From Ephydatia muelleri (taxonomy: Eukaryota > Porifera > Demospongiae > Spongillida > Spongillidae): a stretch of 64,000 nucleotides of DNA. The DNA lies in the NCBI GenBank assembly GCA_013339895.1, contig JABACO010000002.1, positions 13,674,736-13,738,735 on the forward strand. The letters are read 5' to 3'. Below, in pieces: positions 35,160 to 47,279 of the stretch. The position numbers were made by a program, and so were the translations under genes. The notes below the pieces were generated by a model. That model searched no databases, was not told the origin of the DNA, and saw nothing but the letters and a program-made list of their open reading frames with translations. How positions within the stretch are numbered: position 1 is the stretch's first letter; the number at the start of each line of letters is the position of its first letter.

Positions 35160-36400
35160 GCATCATTGGCCAGAGAGCCTGCTGGTAAAGACTATTACAT
35201 CAATACAACCATATGCCAGCATACATGACCACCAGACCCAGGACTTGATCAATTGGGTTGCAGGTCCGTTTAGCATGAATGTATTATAAAGAAGAGGAGA
35301 TTGTCCTCTGTATCTTAAAAGGCTTTGTATGTAGAAAATTTGAAAAATGTAATGAAGCATTCTATTAAGTAGCATGTGGATTTCACCCATCTGTATGCAA
35401 AAATGCTAAGGATATGATGTAGCCAATGTTCTAATCATCCCAACTGACCACAGACTAATATAATCCCAATCCAGTTGCCCATACCATGGGTCTCACCATT
35501 TTGTTTTCCAGCAGTAGGACATGGTCTTCCTGATACATGCCCATCACCTGGTATCAAAATATGAATGACCTGCAGTGATGGACTGGTACTACCTTCCCTA
35601 ATCCACCTACTCACTACCCCTATTATGATGAATTGTGTCACCCAAACGTGCATAAATGGCGGAGTAAATAGACATAGAGTAACTAAATTATTCATTGCTA
35701 CTTGAATTCAAAACAATTCATTGCTACTTGAATTCAAGATTAATGGGCACTCACCCAATAATGTTCTACATACTTGCAGGAAAAAGCTGTATCATATTTG
35801 ACAAATAGCTTGGTTTATGACACATGCAGAGTATCATAAAGACCTTGGACAAGTCTTGGAGTGGCATCATTTCACTATAGCCCGTGCTATGCAGGTCAAT
35901 GCTACTCCTGGCAGTAACGTATGGTGAATATACCACTCTAGCCTGCTGAATGTGCAAAAAAATGACGCCTTCATTAATTCCAAAACGTGGCCGATCACGG
36001 CGATGGCCGTTTTAATTACTGTTTGTGTGTATGGCTGTACTGCAACACATAAATAGACTGCTATAAGTGGCCACTACATGCAGGCGTTCCCTTCCCCATG
36101 TTAACCGAAGGCCAAAGTTCACCTTTTGAACCCCACTTGGCTATTGGATAATGCTATCTTTGAAAGTGAGAGCTGCAAACCTACTGTAAAGGTACATGTA
36201 TATCAAAATCGCCATTTTATGCACACACATTAGCGCAGGACTAGTTGTGTCTACGCGCTTTGTACATTGTGCTACATGACAACATGTAGTCTGACATTGC
36301 AGTACATCTACCCTACCCACTCGTTCAGTGCTGATATGGGATAGGGTTGTATGGCGACATGGTAGCCACAGCTCACAGATAAAGTAGGCTTTATCGTTAT
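35160..36400. other. No gene seen
   Basis: Intergenic or intronic sequence. A 25-bp unit containing TTCATTGCTACTTGAATTCA is duplicated at 35692-35740. No family resemblance in the ORFs. Confidence 0.4.
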
Positions 36401-36407
36401 CGTTACC

Positions 36408-36470
36408 AGTGGCGGATACAGGGGGGGTTCCCGGGGTCGTAACCCCCCCCCCCCCCCCCCCCCCCTCAGG
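36408..36470. mobile_element. hAT-like terminus with poly-C
   Basis: CAGTGGCGGATACAGGGGGG at about 36410 followed by a ~23-bp C run matches hAT end consensus (CAGTGGCGGA). The other end was not located. Related ends: CAAGGGCGGATACAGGA at 7168, CAGGGGCGGATGCAGGA at about 37186, and the reverse complement CCTGGATCCTCCACTG at about 50300. Confidence 0.5.
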
Positions 36471-36706
36471 GCCAAGGATGAATATCATTATTATGCCACG
36501 TGTTTATGAATATCATTTTGTACCCCACGTGTCTTATTTTCTGCTGCGATGAAACGGTCAACGTCAATTTCCCTACTAGTAGTAAACGAGCGAGAGGTGA
36601 GTTCAGCTGCAGTTCGCTTGTACAATTGTAAATGGCGTATAATGTTGCTTTCGTCTCGATCACCTAACGGATGCGCCTTGGTACGATAACCTTTTCTTGG
36701 GCACAT

Positions 36707-36854
36707 CACAGGGAAAAAAAAGCGTCGAATCATTTAGAAATCATTGCGTGATTGAACAGAAAACACGAAAATCAATAGAAGCGTGTGATTTTGTGTGATT
36801 TTCTGTTCAATCACGTAGTGATTTCTAAATGATTCGACGCTTTTTTTCCCTGTG
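36707..36854. mobile_element. Near-perfect hairpin MITE (CACAGGGAAAAAAAAGCG ends)
   Basis: The left arm CACAGGGAAAAAAAAGCGTC continues for ~60 bp and is mirrored with few mismatches up to 36854. Both arms include GAATCATTTAGAAATCA. High arm identity suggests a recent insertion. Confidence 0.8.
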
Positions 36855-37315
36855 TACGGCGAGTTGTAAAGAGCACACTGCACAACCTATCTTACCACGT
36901 ACCTCCACAAAATAAGGCTACAGTTTATAGAAACTAAACTAAACTAAACTGGGTTTCTAACTAATTATATATGTGTTACGCCTATTGAAGTACCCTATGT
37001 ATTCTATGTACAGGGATGTACATGCTGTTGTATATGAACCCTCGTTCCACATATTTACACGTAAATGGTCTAACTTCAACACGTGCATGACCCACGTCTT
37101 GTCAATGAGATCAAAGAGACCTCTAGTTTTGAGAACGTTCAAATCCAACTTAAGTTTATAATGTCACGTTCGGTAACCAGGGGCGGATGCAGGATTTTGG
37201 TGAGGGGGTGTCCGACATGAATAATTGATGAATGGGAGGGGCGCGCGCGAAGCGCGCGAAAATTTTTTTCCTCAATCGCACTGACTGGCCCTCTCATAGA
37301 CTCTGCCGTCAGTGT

Positions 37316-38336
37316 GAGGTGGCCACTGGTGCATTCTGTGAGGAAATGGTGGCAATAGTGGCTAAGGAGTGCAGGAGTTCATGTGTAGAAACCCACCACC
37401 TGATACTCCTATACCCTAACCATGACACACACATCACTTGATACTCCCATCCTAAACAAATCAATCAACCTGATACTCTTGTACATCTAACATAAACATC
37501 ACTAAACACTCATTCCCTTACCAAGGGAAGCTGCAGTAGCCCATGGATGGTTGATTGGTGTCATTCGGGTTTCGTCTTTACAACATATTGTCCAGGATCC
37601 AAGCTCTGTCATCCTGATCAAAGCATGGTGCCTCTCCCCTCCTACACAGTCACCATGGCTACAGTACACAGCATCTATAATGTCCTCCTCTGCACACGGG
37701 TAGCCTAGGTGTTTACACGCACTCATGATCCCTTTGTGAATAGCTGACCGTATATTGGAGTATAGAGATGGACCACCATGAGGTGGTAATACAGCGTGCA
37801 ATGCAAAATGAGTGAGGGTATCCGTTATGGTTATTGTAGCAGGGATTTCTGGAGCTGAAAAGGCAACTGAATTGCTGTACAGACATTTGGGTTTTCCATC
37901 TTTCTTGCACACAGTCCACTTTGAATGATTGAGCAGATAGGCCACAAGACTCCATTGGGAAAACATCCTTCCTTGAATCGAATCAGAAGGGGATCACCTG
38001 ACTGCAGATCTGATTGAATATCTCCAAGGCAACATTCAGGAAGAAGGGCAGGCATCAAATATTCTCCATTACCCACTGCAGCTACTATAGAACGACTGGC
38101 GAACAGCTTGAGAACATCAGAAGACGAGAACACACCATCATGGTAGTGTCCAGGAAATTCATCTAGTAACTTCTGAGTTAGGTAAGCATAATCTCTGAAC
38201 CTTTCCCAGTGGCCACTGATTGGTTTAGTTGGATCAGGCTGTTTCAGTAATGTATAACAGTGTTGCACCAGCTCAGTAATGATGCTCAGGAGAACTTGAG
38301 GGTTACAAAATACCACATCTGGAAGGACATCTGGGT
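37316..38336 (-). pseudogene. Inverted, truncated copy of the COR exon region
   Basis: The reverse complement matches 28117-29234 nearly base for base, including the COR frameshift, the donor region and the intron to the first bases of the last exon. The coding part, 38336-37522, reads VVFCNPQVLLSIITELVQHC onward. Differences: a ~30-bp gap near the exon end and a ~70-bp intron deletion. It breaks off in the last exon next to a hAT-like end (37186) and at its other side runs into GT-rich repeat at 38340. No ROC or upstream domains, so it is probably non-functional. Confidence 0.85.
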
Positions 38337-38399
38337 GGTATAGGTTGTGTAGGTATGTTATGAGCTGCGTGATTCAACATATGGTTCGTGCATAATCTG

Positions 38400-39640
38400 G
38401 TACAACGCTACAGTGTCCATGTGTTTGTGTGCATGTGTGTGTCTGTCAAGTGTGTGTCTGTGTGTGTCAGGTGCATGCGTGTCTGTGTATATCGTGTGTG
38501 TGTTTGCATGTCTTGTTTGTTTACATGTGTGTGCGTGTGTGTGCACCTGTGTGTGTGTGTACGTCGTGTGTCTGTGTATTTTGTGTGTGCTTGTGTATGT
38601 GTCTGTGTTTGACGGACACAGACACACATGATGCACATACACAAATACATACACGACACAACACACTGTATGCACACACTTGACTTACACAAACACACAT
38701 GCGCACAGACATACCGACACACACAGACGTCGACACACTTACAGACACACATGACACAAACATATGTGTGTTGTGTATGTGTGTATCATGTGTGTTTGTC
38801 ATGTGTGTGTGTCTGTGTGTGTATGTGTGTATCATGTGTGTTTGTCATGTGTGTGTGTGTCTGTGTGTGTATGTGTGTATCATGTGTGTTTGTCATGTGT
38901 GTGTGTGTCTGTGTGTGTATGTGTGTGTTGCCACATGTATACAGGTGGTGTGTGATGCAAGTGTGCAATGTATGTGTACATTTAGAGGACCAGATGGGGA
39001 CACAATGTGTGTACAAAGGATCAATCTATGGGAACACAACGCATGCCTATGTTTGTGTCATGTGTGTATTTGTGTGTGCATGTGTGTGCGTCTGTGAGTG
39101 TCTCTGTGTGTATGCCGTGTGTGTGTGTCTGTGTGTCTATGTGCATTTCGTGTGTGTGTGTCTGTGATTGATGGAAAAACACACAGACACACATAGTGCA
39201 CGTACATAAGCACACTTACAAACACAGGTACACACACACGACATACACACACAGACACACACACACACATACACAGGCACTCACACATGACACGCACACA
39301 TAGACACACATGACATGCACACACACGACACACACAGACGCACACAGACACATATGACATACATGTATGTGTGTCTGTGTGTGTTGTGCATGTATTTGTG
39401 TGTGTGCATCGTGTGTCTGTAAGTGTCTGTGTTATCTGTGTGTGCATGTCGTGTGCGTCTATGTGTTTCTGTGTTATCTGTGTGTGCATGTCATGTGTGT
39501 CTGTGTGTTTCATGTCTGATTGCCTGTTTATGTGCGTGTGTGTGTCTGTGTGTGTATGTCGTGTGAGTGTGTGTGTCTGTGTGTGTGTGTGTGTGTGCCT
39601 GTGTTTATGAGTGTGTTGCCACATGCATACAGTGGTGGGT
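38400..39640. repeat. GT/CA-rich satellite block with internal strand switch
   Basis: GT-rich runs (38415-38610, 38765-38935, 39055-39165, 39365-39605) alternate with CA-rich runs (38615-38760, 39175-39360). An ~80-bp segment containing AGAGGACCAGATGGGGACAC is duplicated at 38933-39012 and 39608-39690. Confidence 0.9.
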
Positions 39641-39689
39641 GTTATGCAAGTGTACAATGTATGTGTACATTTAGAGGACCAGATGGGGA

Positions 39690-39850
39690 CACAATGTGCG
39701 TAAAAGGGTCCAATCTTATGGGAACACAATGCATGCACAAAGGACCAATCCTATGGGATACAATGTTGGTACAATGCACGCCTAAAGAACCAATCCTATG
39801 AGGCACGATGTGCACATGTACAGAGGACCAATCCTATGGGACAGTGCATG
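39690..39850. repeat. ~35-bp degenerate tandem repeat
   Basis: Four or five units of AAAGGACCAATCCTATGGGA plus a variable ACAATG...GCAC stretch, continuing a motif also seen at 39015-39035. Confidence 0.75.
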
Positions 39851-39914
39851 TTGCTACACATACCTACGCGTATGTACAGTATCTCAAGTGAGGGCTCTAT
39901 GACAAGTTATAAGG

Positions 39915-40965
39915 GAACTCAACATGCAAAAATTGTAGCTGTCAAAAAAATGGATGCATACAGAGGAAAAACACAGAGTACAAAATGTTTGGTACATAAA
40001 ATCAGTGGCCTGTACAAACATGCACAAGTGCATTTAAATTGAATACAATGCATTTTGTATGTGACAATGTTTGTGAGTGTGAGTGTTTGTACCAGCATCA
40101 CTGAGACACGTTTATTGTTTGCCACATGCATAACTGGTGTGGCACGTGTCCTGTACATGATGTGTGTGCTTTGCTTAAGAATGTACGCCATATATATGAT
40201 AGTGTACAGGTTCATATATGCAACAATGCATGCTAGTGTGTGCACAAGTGTGAGTTCATGTACTATGCGTGAACTGAAAGTTAATTGTGTGAGACCGGCA
40301 ATCGTAGCTGAGTGGGCGTGGCAGATTTTAGCAAGAGTTATGAAAAATAGGAAAGCTTTACTACACGACTAGAGGATGATGCGAGTGTGTAGCAAATAGC
40401 CTTACGCACACCGTTTTGAATGGTGCCCGCGAAGCGCATCAGTCGGATCCATTAATTTGACACGATCGTCTGGCGAAATGAGAAGTCTTCTTTTTAAAAT
40501 TTCCCGCGTAAACACACTGCCTGGATGCAGCTATAACAGTTGTGAACGTTTAAGTCGTAGAATGGGTGGAGAAATGGGTGGAACAAAGAAGTTATCGTAT
40601 TGCATGCAATAATAGCGGGAAATGTGCATTAACTTTGCACAGCTGTATTCCTGTAACAAATAGATGAACAGAACACATCAATAGTGACAGGACCCCTCTA
40701 CCTACACACCGAATTTGTTGCGATTTGAACGCTCCCTCCTACCTGAGGTTGTGAAAGTTTTGAACCCCATGGAGTATCGGACCTTGTAACGTCGGCACTG
40801 TGCTTGTGCAAGACACCAAAATACCTGTTCACATAGAGAAGTGATGTAGGACGAAGTGGTTAAAATAGGAAGTCGATAGCTCAGAAGATATAGCAATTTC
40901 AGTTTTATGTTATAAACTGAAATCCACAATGATCAAATCTCGTAAGAACATTCCATAATATAATT
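39915..40965. repeat. Dispersed repeat, right-hand copy of 1-1045
   Basis: Same order and orientation as 1-1045, including one foldback arm (40617-40930), but without the second arm. It is followed at once by a MITE copy at 40966. Confidence 0.7.
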
Positions 40966-41200
40966 GGGATCGTTTCATACATGTACATTATAAAATTTCC
41001 AGTACGCACAATAGAAAAGTAACGTTTGCGTTGAAATGTATGGCTAATTAAAAATTCAGAGTCTTACAACTCCACGACAGATACTCCCATTCTCAGTGCG
41101 TAAGAAGCGATATGCAGAGGACATTTCAGACTTCTAGTACATCAAAAATTTGAAATCTTGAAAAAATATGCATTAGGTCCCCTTTCGCAGAAACGATCCC
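40966..41200. mobile_element. GGGATCGTTTC MITE, reverse copy
   Basis: Ends GGGATCGTTT... and ...TTTCGCAGAAACGATCCC, flanked by AATT on both sides. About 235 bp. Body shared with 52604-52857, 58205-58453, 25712-25915 and 16540-16610. Confidence 0.75.
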
Positions 41201-41453
41201 AATTATTCTTGATGCAACTTTTGCGGAAACTGTCTGTGGTATCATTTGCGCATAAACTGTCTCAAATAGTTAATAAATGGTTATTATACTACAGGGAAAT
41301 GTGTGAGGTAATGTACAACAATGATCAGAAATTGGCTATGACACACCGTGCAAAGTATTAATGCAACAGGTGATGTCCCATTTTGGGTAGTAGGAAACAC
41401 CTTGAGCTTCATGTATTGAAAATAATTCCCATGGCAACAAATCAGCGGTGTAT

Positions 41454-44400
41454 TCACAGCGAAACCGCTATCCGGAGACGGGTTGCAACGGTGCCCCGTC
41501 ACTTTCGATCAAGACGGACTTCCACGTAAATTTCACGGAAACGTTTAGTGACGGTATCCGTGTATTTATGAACGTGAATCGACGAACGCTACCGCACGGT
41601 ACCGCGTCCTCCACTATTATTGACGCATGGTCACGTGATACAAGTAACTCCTTCCGAATTCAAAAAATGAGCGGCAAGTGACGTTACTGTCACCACTGCG
41701 GGGAATACGTGTGTGGATCTACATTTTTTGAACACCAAATGCTAGTAGAGTCGTCATCCAAAGCTGATAGTTCTCTTCAAGCTAAACAACAGCTTCCTGC
41801 GGAAGGTATGTATCGTATATCATACACGTGCACCGATTATGTATGCATATGCGCAGCTGCATACTCGATTCGCGAGATATAGCTAGTGCTGAGCGGTAGC
41901 TAATTGTATCCTTTTTTATTATACAGACGTACTGGGTACCGGTACTATGGCAGACAGGAGAGCATATAGAATACCTCTCCGGCTCTGAGTCAGATTTGTC
42001 ATCAAGTAAAGAATCTTTACAGCAAGGACTCCATAACTATAAATGGCACCAGTTGCTTGTGTGTGTATGTGATGTGTGCCTCTGTGTGAGATGTGTGCCA
42101 CTGTGTATGTGTGCCTGTGTGTTGATGTGTGCCTGTGTCAATGTGTGCCTCTGTGTAATATGTAGCCTTAGTGATGAGTGCCTCTGTGTGATATGCGCCT
42201 CTGTTTATGATACATGTGTCCCTGTGTGTAATGTGTGCCAATATGTGTAGCCTATGTGTGATGTACACATGCCTCTGTGTGATGTGTTCCTGTGTGTGAT
42301 TTGTGATGTACACGTGCCTCTGTGTGATGTGTCCCTCTGCTCTGTGCGTGATGTATGCCTCTGAGTAATGTGCACTTGCCTCTGTGTGATGTATTGCTGT
42401 GTGATGAGTGCCCGTGTGTGATGTTTGCCTCTCTGTAATGTGTAGTCTTAGTGATGAGTGCCTGTGTGATGTGTTCCTCTGTTTATGATGTGTCCTTGTG
42501 TGTGATGTGTGCCAATGTGTGATGTGTGCCTGTGTGTGATGTGTGGCTGTGTGTGATGTGTGCCTCTGTGTGTGATGTGTGCCTCTGTGTGTGATATGTG
42601 CCTGTGTGTGTGATGTGTGCCTGTGTGTGATGTGTGCCTATGTGATGTGTGCTTGTGCCTGTGTGAGATGTGTGATGTGTGCCTGTGTGATGTGTGCCTA
42701 TGTGCAATGTGTGCCTGTGTGTGATGTGGCTGTGTGTGATGTATGCCTGCGTGTGATGTGTGCCTGTGTGTGATATACACATGCCTCTAGATCTGTGTGA
42801 TGTGTGCCTCTGTGTGATGTGTGCCTATGTGTGATGTGTGCCTGTGTGTAATGTGTGCCAATATGTGTAACCTGTGTGTGATGTGTGCCTGTGTGTGATA
42901 TGTGCCTATGTGTCATTTGTGCCTGTAGCCTTAGTGATGTGTGCCTATATGTGATGTGTGTCTATGTGTGATGTATGGCTGTGTGCTATGTGTGTCTGTG
43001 TGCATACCTCTGTGTGATGTGAGCCTGTCTGTAATGTGTGCCAATATGTGTAACTTGTGTGTGATATGTGCCTGTGTGAGTGTGCATGTGTGTGATGTGT
43101 GCATGTGTGTGATGTGTGCCTCTGTGATATGTAGCCTTCGTGATGAGTGTCTGTGTCTGTGTGTGACATGAGCCTGTGTGATGTGTGCCTGTGTGATGTG
43201 TGCCTGTGTGATGTGTGCCTGTGTGATGTGTGCCTGTGTGATGTGCCTGTGTGATGTGTGCCTGTGTGATGTGTGCCTGTGTGATGTGTGCCTCTGTGTG
43301 TGCCTGTGTGATGTGTGATTTGTGCCTATGTGTGATGTGTGCCTGTGTGATTTGTGCCTGTGTGTCATTTGTGCCTGTGCGTGTGTATGCCTGTGTGTGA
43401 TGTCTGCCTGTTTGTGTGATGTGTGCCTGTGTGTGATGTGTGTCTGTGTGATGTGTACCTGTGTGATGGTGCTTCTGTGTTATGTGTGCCTGTGTGATGT
43501 GTGCCTCTGTGTGTGATGTGTGCCTGTGTGTCATTTGTGCTTATGAGTGATGTATGCCTGTGTGTGATGTGTGCCTGTTTGTGTGATGTGTGCCTGTGTG
43601 TGATGTGTGCCTGTGTGTGATATGTGTCTGTTGATGTGTGCCTGTGTGATGTGTGCCTGTATGATGTGTGCCTTTGTGATGTGGGCCTGTTGGTGTGATG
43701 TGTGCCTGTGTGTGATGTGTGCCTGTGTGTGTTTGTAGCCTTAGTGATGAGTGCCTCTGTGATGTGTGCCACTGTGTGATGTGTGCCTGTGTGATGTGTA
43801 CCTGTGTGATGGTGCCTCTGTGTTATGTATCCTGTGTGATGTGTGCCTCTGTGTGATGTGTGCCTCTGTGTGATGTGTGCCTATGTGTGATATGTGCCTG
43901 TGTGATGTGTGCCTATGTGTGATGTATGCCTTGTGTGATGTGTGCCTGTGTGTGATGTGTGCCTGTTTGTGTGACGTGTGTGTGGCTGTGTGCAACATTA
44001 TAGAAGTACTTCGTTCATTCTTTACATGTGTAGGGATAAAGGATTATGTCTTCCATCCTCACTCAAACTAAAACTGATTCCATGTACATGTTGTATGTTC
44101 TGCATTCTTGTATTGGACCTTAATGAATCAATTTCAAGGCTGATAAAAGATTTAAATCGCACATACATGTACTGGACTGTTACCTCATTGCCATGGCAAC
44201 ACATCGCATACCAATAACAAGCGGTATAAGCTCGCTAATTGCAATTGATTGACAGTTGCTGGTTAATTCAACTATAACTGTCCCTTGACCAATTCACGTG
44301 ACTAAATATATTAAGTTTTTGGCGGGGAAACAGTGGTGTAGCCGATGGATGTTACCTATTTTATCGCAACCTATTTTGGCGCCAAAGTACAACGTGCATC

Positions 44401-45354
44401 AGCGCAGCAAAGAGCACGATATGGTAAGCGTTTCGCTATCGGCCTTTATCCTCCTCTATAGCAACTTTCAGGTTCAAAGATTGGCGTGGAAGTTATGGAT
44501 CCGAATAAACTTGTTGATTCGCCACATACTGACATGAGTGCTGCGTAAGTGCCATTTTTGGGGTGTCGAAGATATCACAACCACTTTTCTTCCATCTACA
44601 GGAATAGGTTGTAACGCGAACACATATTAGTAGGTGTAACGTATTATTGGTACGTTATTTAATTGTATTTCCTCTACCCAGCCACCTTTATTTTTTTTGG
44701 CTTTGGAACGCAATGAGGTATGTTTTTTTCTCATCTGTGACTTTTTACACAAGATGAACGTTTGATGACGTGAGTGGCTCCACGTTTGTGCCAGTGTCAT
44801 CGCGCGCAGATTGTCAATACCGGCGCAAATGTGTAAGCAAGTACTTCTGTGGTTCATGCATTCATGATTGATGCTACACATAATTATCTTTCAACAGAAC
44901 GGAATCCGGCTTTTTGCCTAATGTGGAGACCAATTAAGCAAAACTGACACTTGCTCTTCCTTTTTATATGCATTTGTATTTGTGTATGGTTTTTTGAAGA
45001 ACTAACCCTGAGAAAAGTGAATGGGATGGTGCACGTATACGTTAAAGCTGCATGGATAGAAAGTAGAAGCGGTACCGCTGTAGTACCGGTAGCCAGAAAT
45101 CCAACCTTACGTACCGACGGTATACGATGCGGTAAAAAGCGAACCGCCTAACCCTTTAACCGTGGATTTCCCGGACTGACGGATTATAACGTTTAAAGAC
45201 GTGACAGAGCGACGGAGGGGAAGGACGTTGCCGTCCACTCTCCGTCCACAGACGGACCGTTGGTATTGATATCAACGGTATCCGCCTACATCTGAGTGAC
45301 GGGTAAGGTCACGTGATGAGACGTTACCGTCTCAATGTAATGGTTTCGCTGTGA
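41454..45354. mobile_element. Candidate DNA transposon with 13-bp perfect terminal inverted repeats
   Basis: TCACAGCGAAACC at 41454-41466 is exactly inverted at 45342-45354, and a GAGACGG block about 10 bp further in is shared by both ends. Both terminal regions are unusually CpG-rich for the window and share short motifs such as ACGGTATCCG. Between them lies a 2-kb minisatellite and no recognised transposase. Target duplication not clear. Confidence 0.35.
42055..43990. repeat. ~2-kb GT-rich minisatellite (GTGTGATGTGTGCCT)n
   Basis: Units of GTGTGATGTGTGCCTGTGTG with variants, in some sections strictly 15 or 17 bp. The plus strand is almost free of A except in GATG, giving Cys/Val ORFs on plus and His/Thr ORFs on minus that are not genes. 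Confidence 0.92.
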
Positions 45355-46280
45355 TTGTTACTGACACAAATTAATAATTATAACTCTTCGAACGCCAAAT
45401 GCATATATACATGTAATTCTCACACGACCATAACTATCTGTTGTGTTGATGATTAAAATTGCTTTGTACATGTCATGCATATAACCACATAGATGCTATA
45501 GTAACACATGTCAACCCATTTAGGGGGTGTATGCACATCTTGTGTGTCCATTATTTATATATGGTTGTAACAACCCATGGCAATGTACTATACACTGATT
45601 TGGGTTACGCATTCCTGCTCTGGGAGTACTGGAGTGATGCATTAGTGAAGTCATCTGAATAATGGGTTCTGGAGAAGTAATTACAGATGCAGCAACCAAG
45701 TATGACACATGTACTTATATGGTTACAAGTGCAGCAAGCATTTGCATGCATCATGAAGCTTTTGTGATCAACACATTTTTTAATTTACACTATACATTTA
45801 AAATGTATAACACTGTTTATGCATGCATACATGAACTCGCATGCATGACATCCAAAGTGATAAAAAATGTTCTGCAGCTCAGACCCAAAGCTTTGGCAAG
45901 GAATGACAGCTGAAATAGACCAGAAGCACAAGTGGCAGAATAAATAGGGAGCTACTTGTAGGAGTCTGTTGCATGCATAGATTATTTAGACTCTTGTGAG
46001 CTGATCTGAATGCAATTGGTAATTTGAATTGCAATACATAATGGAAGCTTGCTAATTATAACAATCATGGCCCTCAGTATGTAAGTTAACCATCCAAAGT
46101 AAAAGGAACTCGCACAGTGATGCATATGCACACAGCATACAGTACAGTCATTCTGTTCACTGTAGAAAATAGAATTGCTACTAAAGTTTTGCTTACAAAT
46201 GTTTATCAACAAAGTCATTACACTATCAGCTACTTTGACAATAATTCAAATCCAAATACTGCACATCTTATGAGACAGAC
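44000..46280. other. No gene seen
   Basis: Contains the right end of the 41454-45354 candidate element and the inverted copy (about 45480-45860) of the 13130-13525 repeat. A CpG-rich patch at 45060-45340 stands out from the AT-rich surroundings but encodes nothing recognised. Confidence 0.4.
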
Positions 46281-46290
46281 TGTGGACCCT

Positions 46291-46893
46291 TCACTGAAAA
46301 TACACATGGAATTTCAGTGTGTTCCAATTTGATGGAGACTGTGTGACTTCATTGCCATCTTCTCTACCCACTCGATAGCGCATTTCTAAATGCACCATTG
46401 TAATCATTGACACAAGATCTGTCGTGGTGTAGTGTTCGTTAAGAACCGAGCATAAATCCTTTACGTACCATGAGCCACTGCCATCTTCATCTCTAAAGGC
46501 TGAATTGCCTGGTGATGTCGCGAATGACATCAAGAAATTGTGAGGTATCTCAACACGTTTACCATCAGCTTGTGGCATATCGCCACCTTGGCAAGCCTGA
46601 ATGAACACCATACTTGGTTTGTTGGAAAGCAATTCACAATTGCCGACAATCGGGCATATCTCTTTTAATTCAAATTTTTCTCCATCAGTGCCTAGTACCA
46701 CACCCCATTCTCCATGCGACATTACACAAAGAACAAAATTTTCACGTGAGACAAGACAATCTTCTGCTTTAAGGTTTTCAAGATTCTTTATGTCTGCATG
46801 ATCAGTGAGTTCATCAAATGATAAGTCACCTGTGACAATTCTAAGCGCCATTTCAATTTGAGCTGCCTTTAGGTTTTTCAGAAGCACAGTAAA
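46291..46893 (-). CDS. Caspase (C14 protease), 3' exon with both catalytic residues
   Basis: After acceptor GGGTGCAG the minus strand encodes the end of the large subunit and the small subunit. ENFVLCVMSHGEWGVVLGTD holds the catalytic His (SHG). SMVFIQACQGGD holds the catalytic Cys, with QACQG in place of the common QACRG. The small subunit has FATSPGNSAFRDEDGSGSWY (matching ...S....GSW) and ends HVYFQ. Caspases cut after Asp in apoptosis and inflammation. The upstream large-subunit start and any prodomain are not recognised: a CA-repeat block (46925-47270) lies directly upstream. The open frame continues through that repeat to 47352, but I treat that part as intronic. Likely intact for the visible part. 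Confidence 0.85.
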   Translation of the reverse strand, partial: FTVLLKNLKAAQIEMALRIVTGDLSFDELTDHADIKNLENLKAEDCLVSRENFVLCVMSHGEWGVVLGTDGEKFELKEICPIVGNCELLSNKPSMVFIQACQGGDMPQADGKRVEIPHNFLMSFATSPGNSAFRDEDGSGSWYVKDLCSVLNEHYTTTDLVSMITMVHLEMRYRVGREDGNEVTQSPSNWNTLKFHVYFQ

Positions 46894-46924
46894 CTGCACC
46901 CAAGGCTTAATATACAAGTCAGCA

Positions 46925-47270
46925 AACACACAGAAATCCACACACTTGCGAACACACCCAAGCATATGCACATACACATATGCACACATACACACATACA
47001 ACATATGCACACATACACACATAAACAAATGCACACATACACATGCACACATATGCACATACACATATGCACACATACACACATACACATATGCACACAT
47101 ACACACATACACATATGCACACGTATGCACACATAAACTCATACACATATGCACACATATGGACATACACATATGCACACATACACACATACACAAATGC
47201 ACACATACACACATACACATATGCATATATAATACACATACCGACCCACACATATGCATACACATGCATA
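46925..47270. repeat. CACATA-type minisatellite
   Basis: Units such as GCACACATACACACATACAC repeated across ~340 bp, with an ATATGCACA variant. Lies next to the caspase exon. Confidence 0.9.
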
Positions 47271-47279
47271 TGTCTAAAT

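Noticed and set aside
38388-39801. Cys/Val-rich and His/Thr-rich ORFs in the GT/CA blocks (also 42017-43998 and 46919-47336)
   Set aside because: Composition follows directly from GT/CA repeat units; no conserved family pattern and no splice structure.
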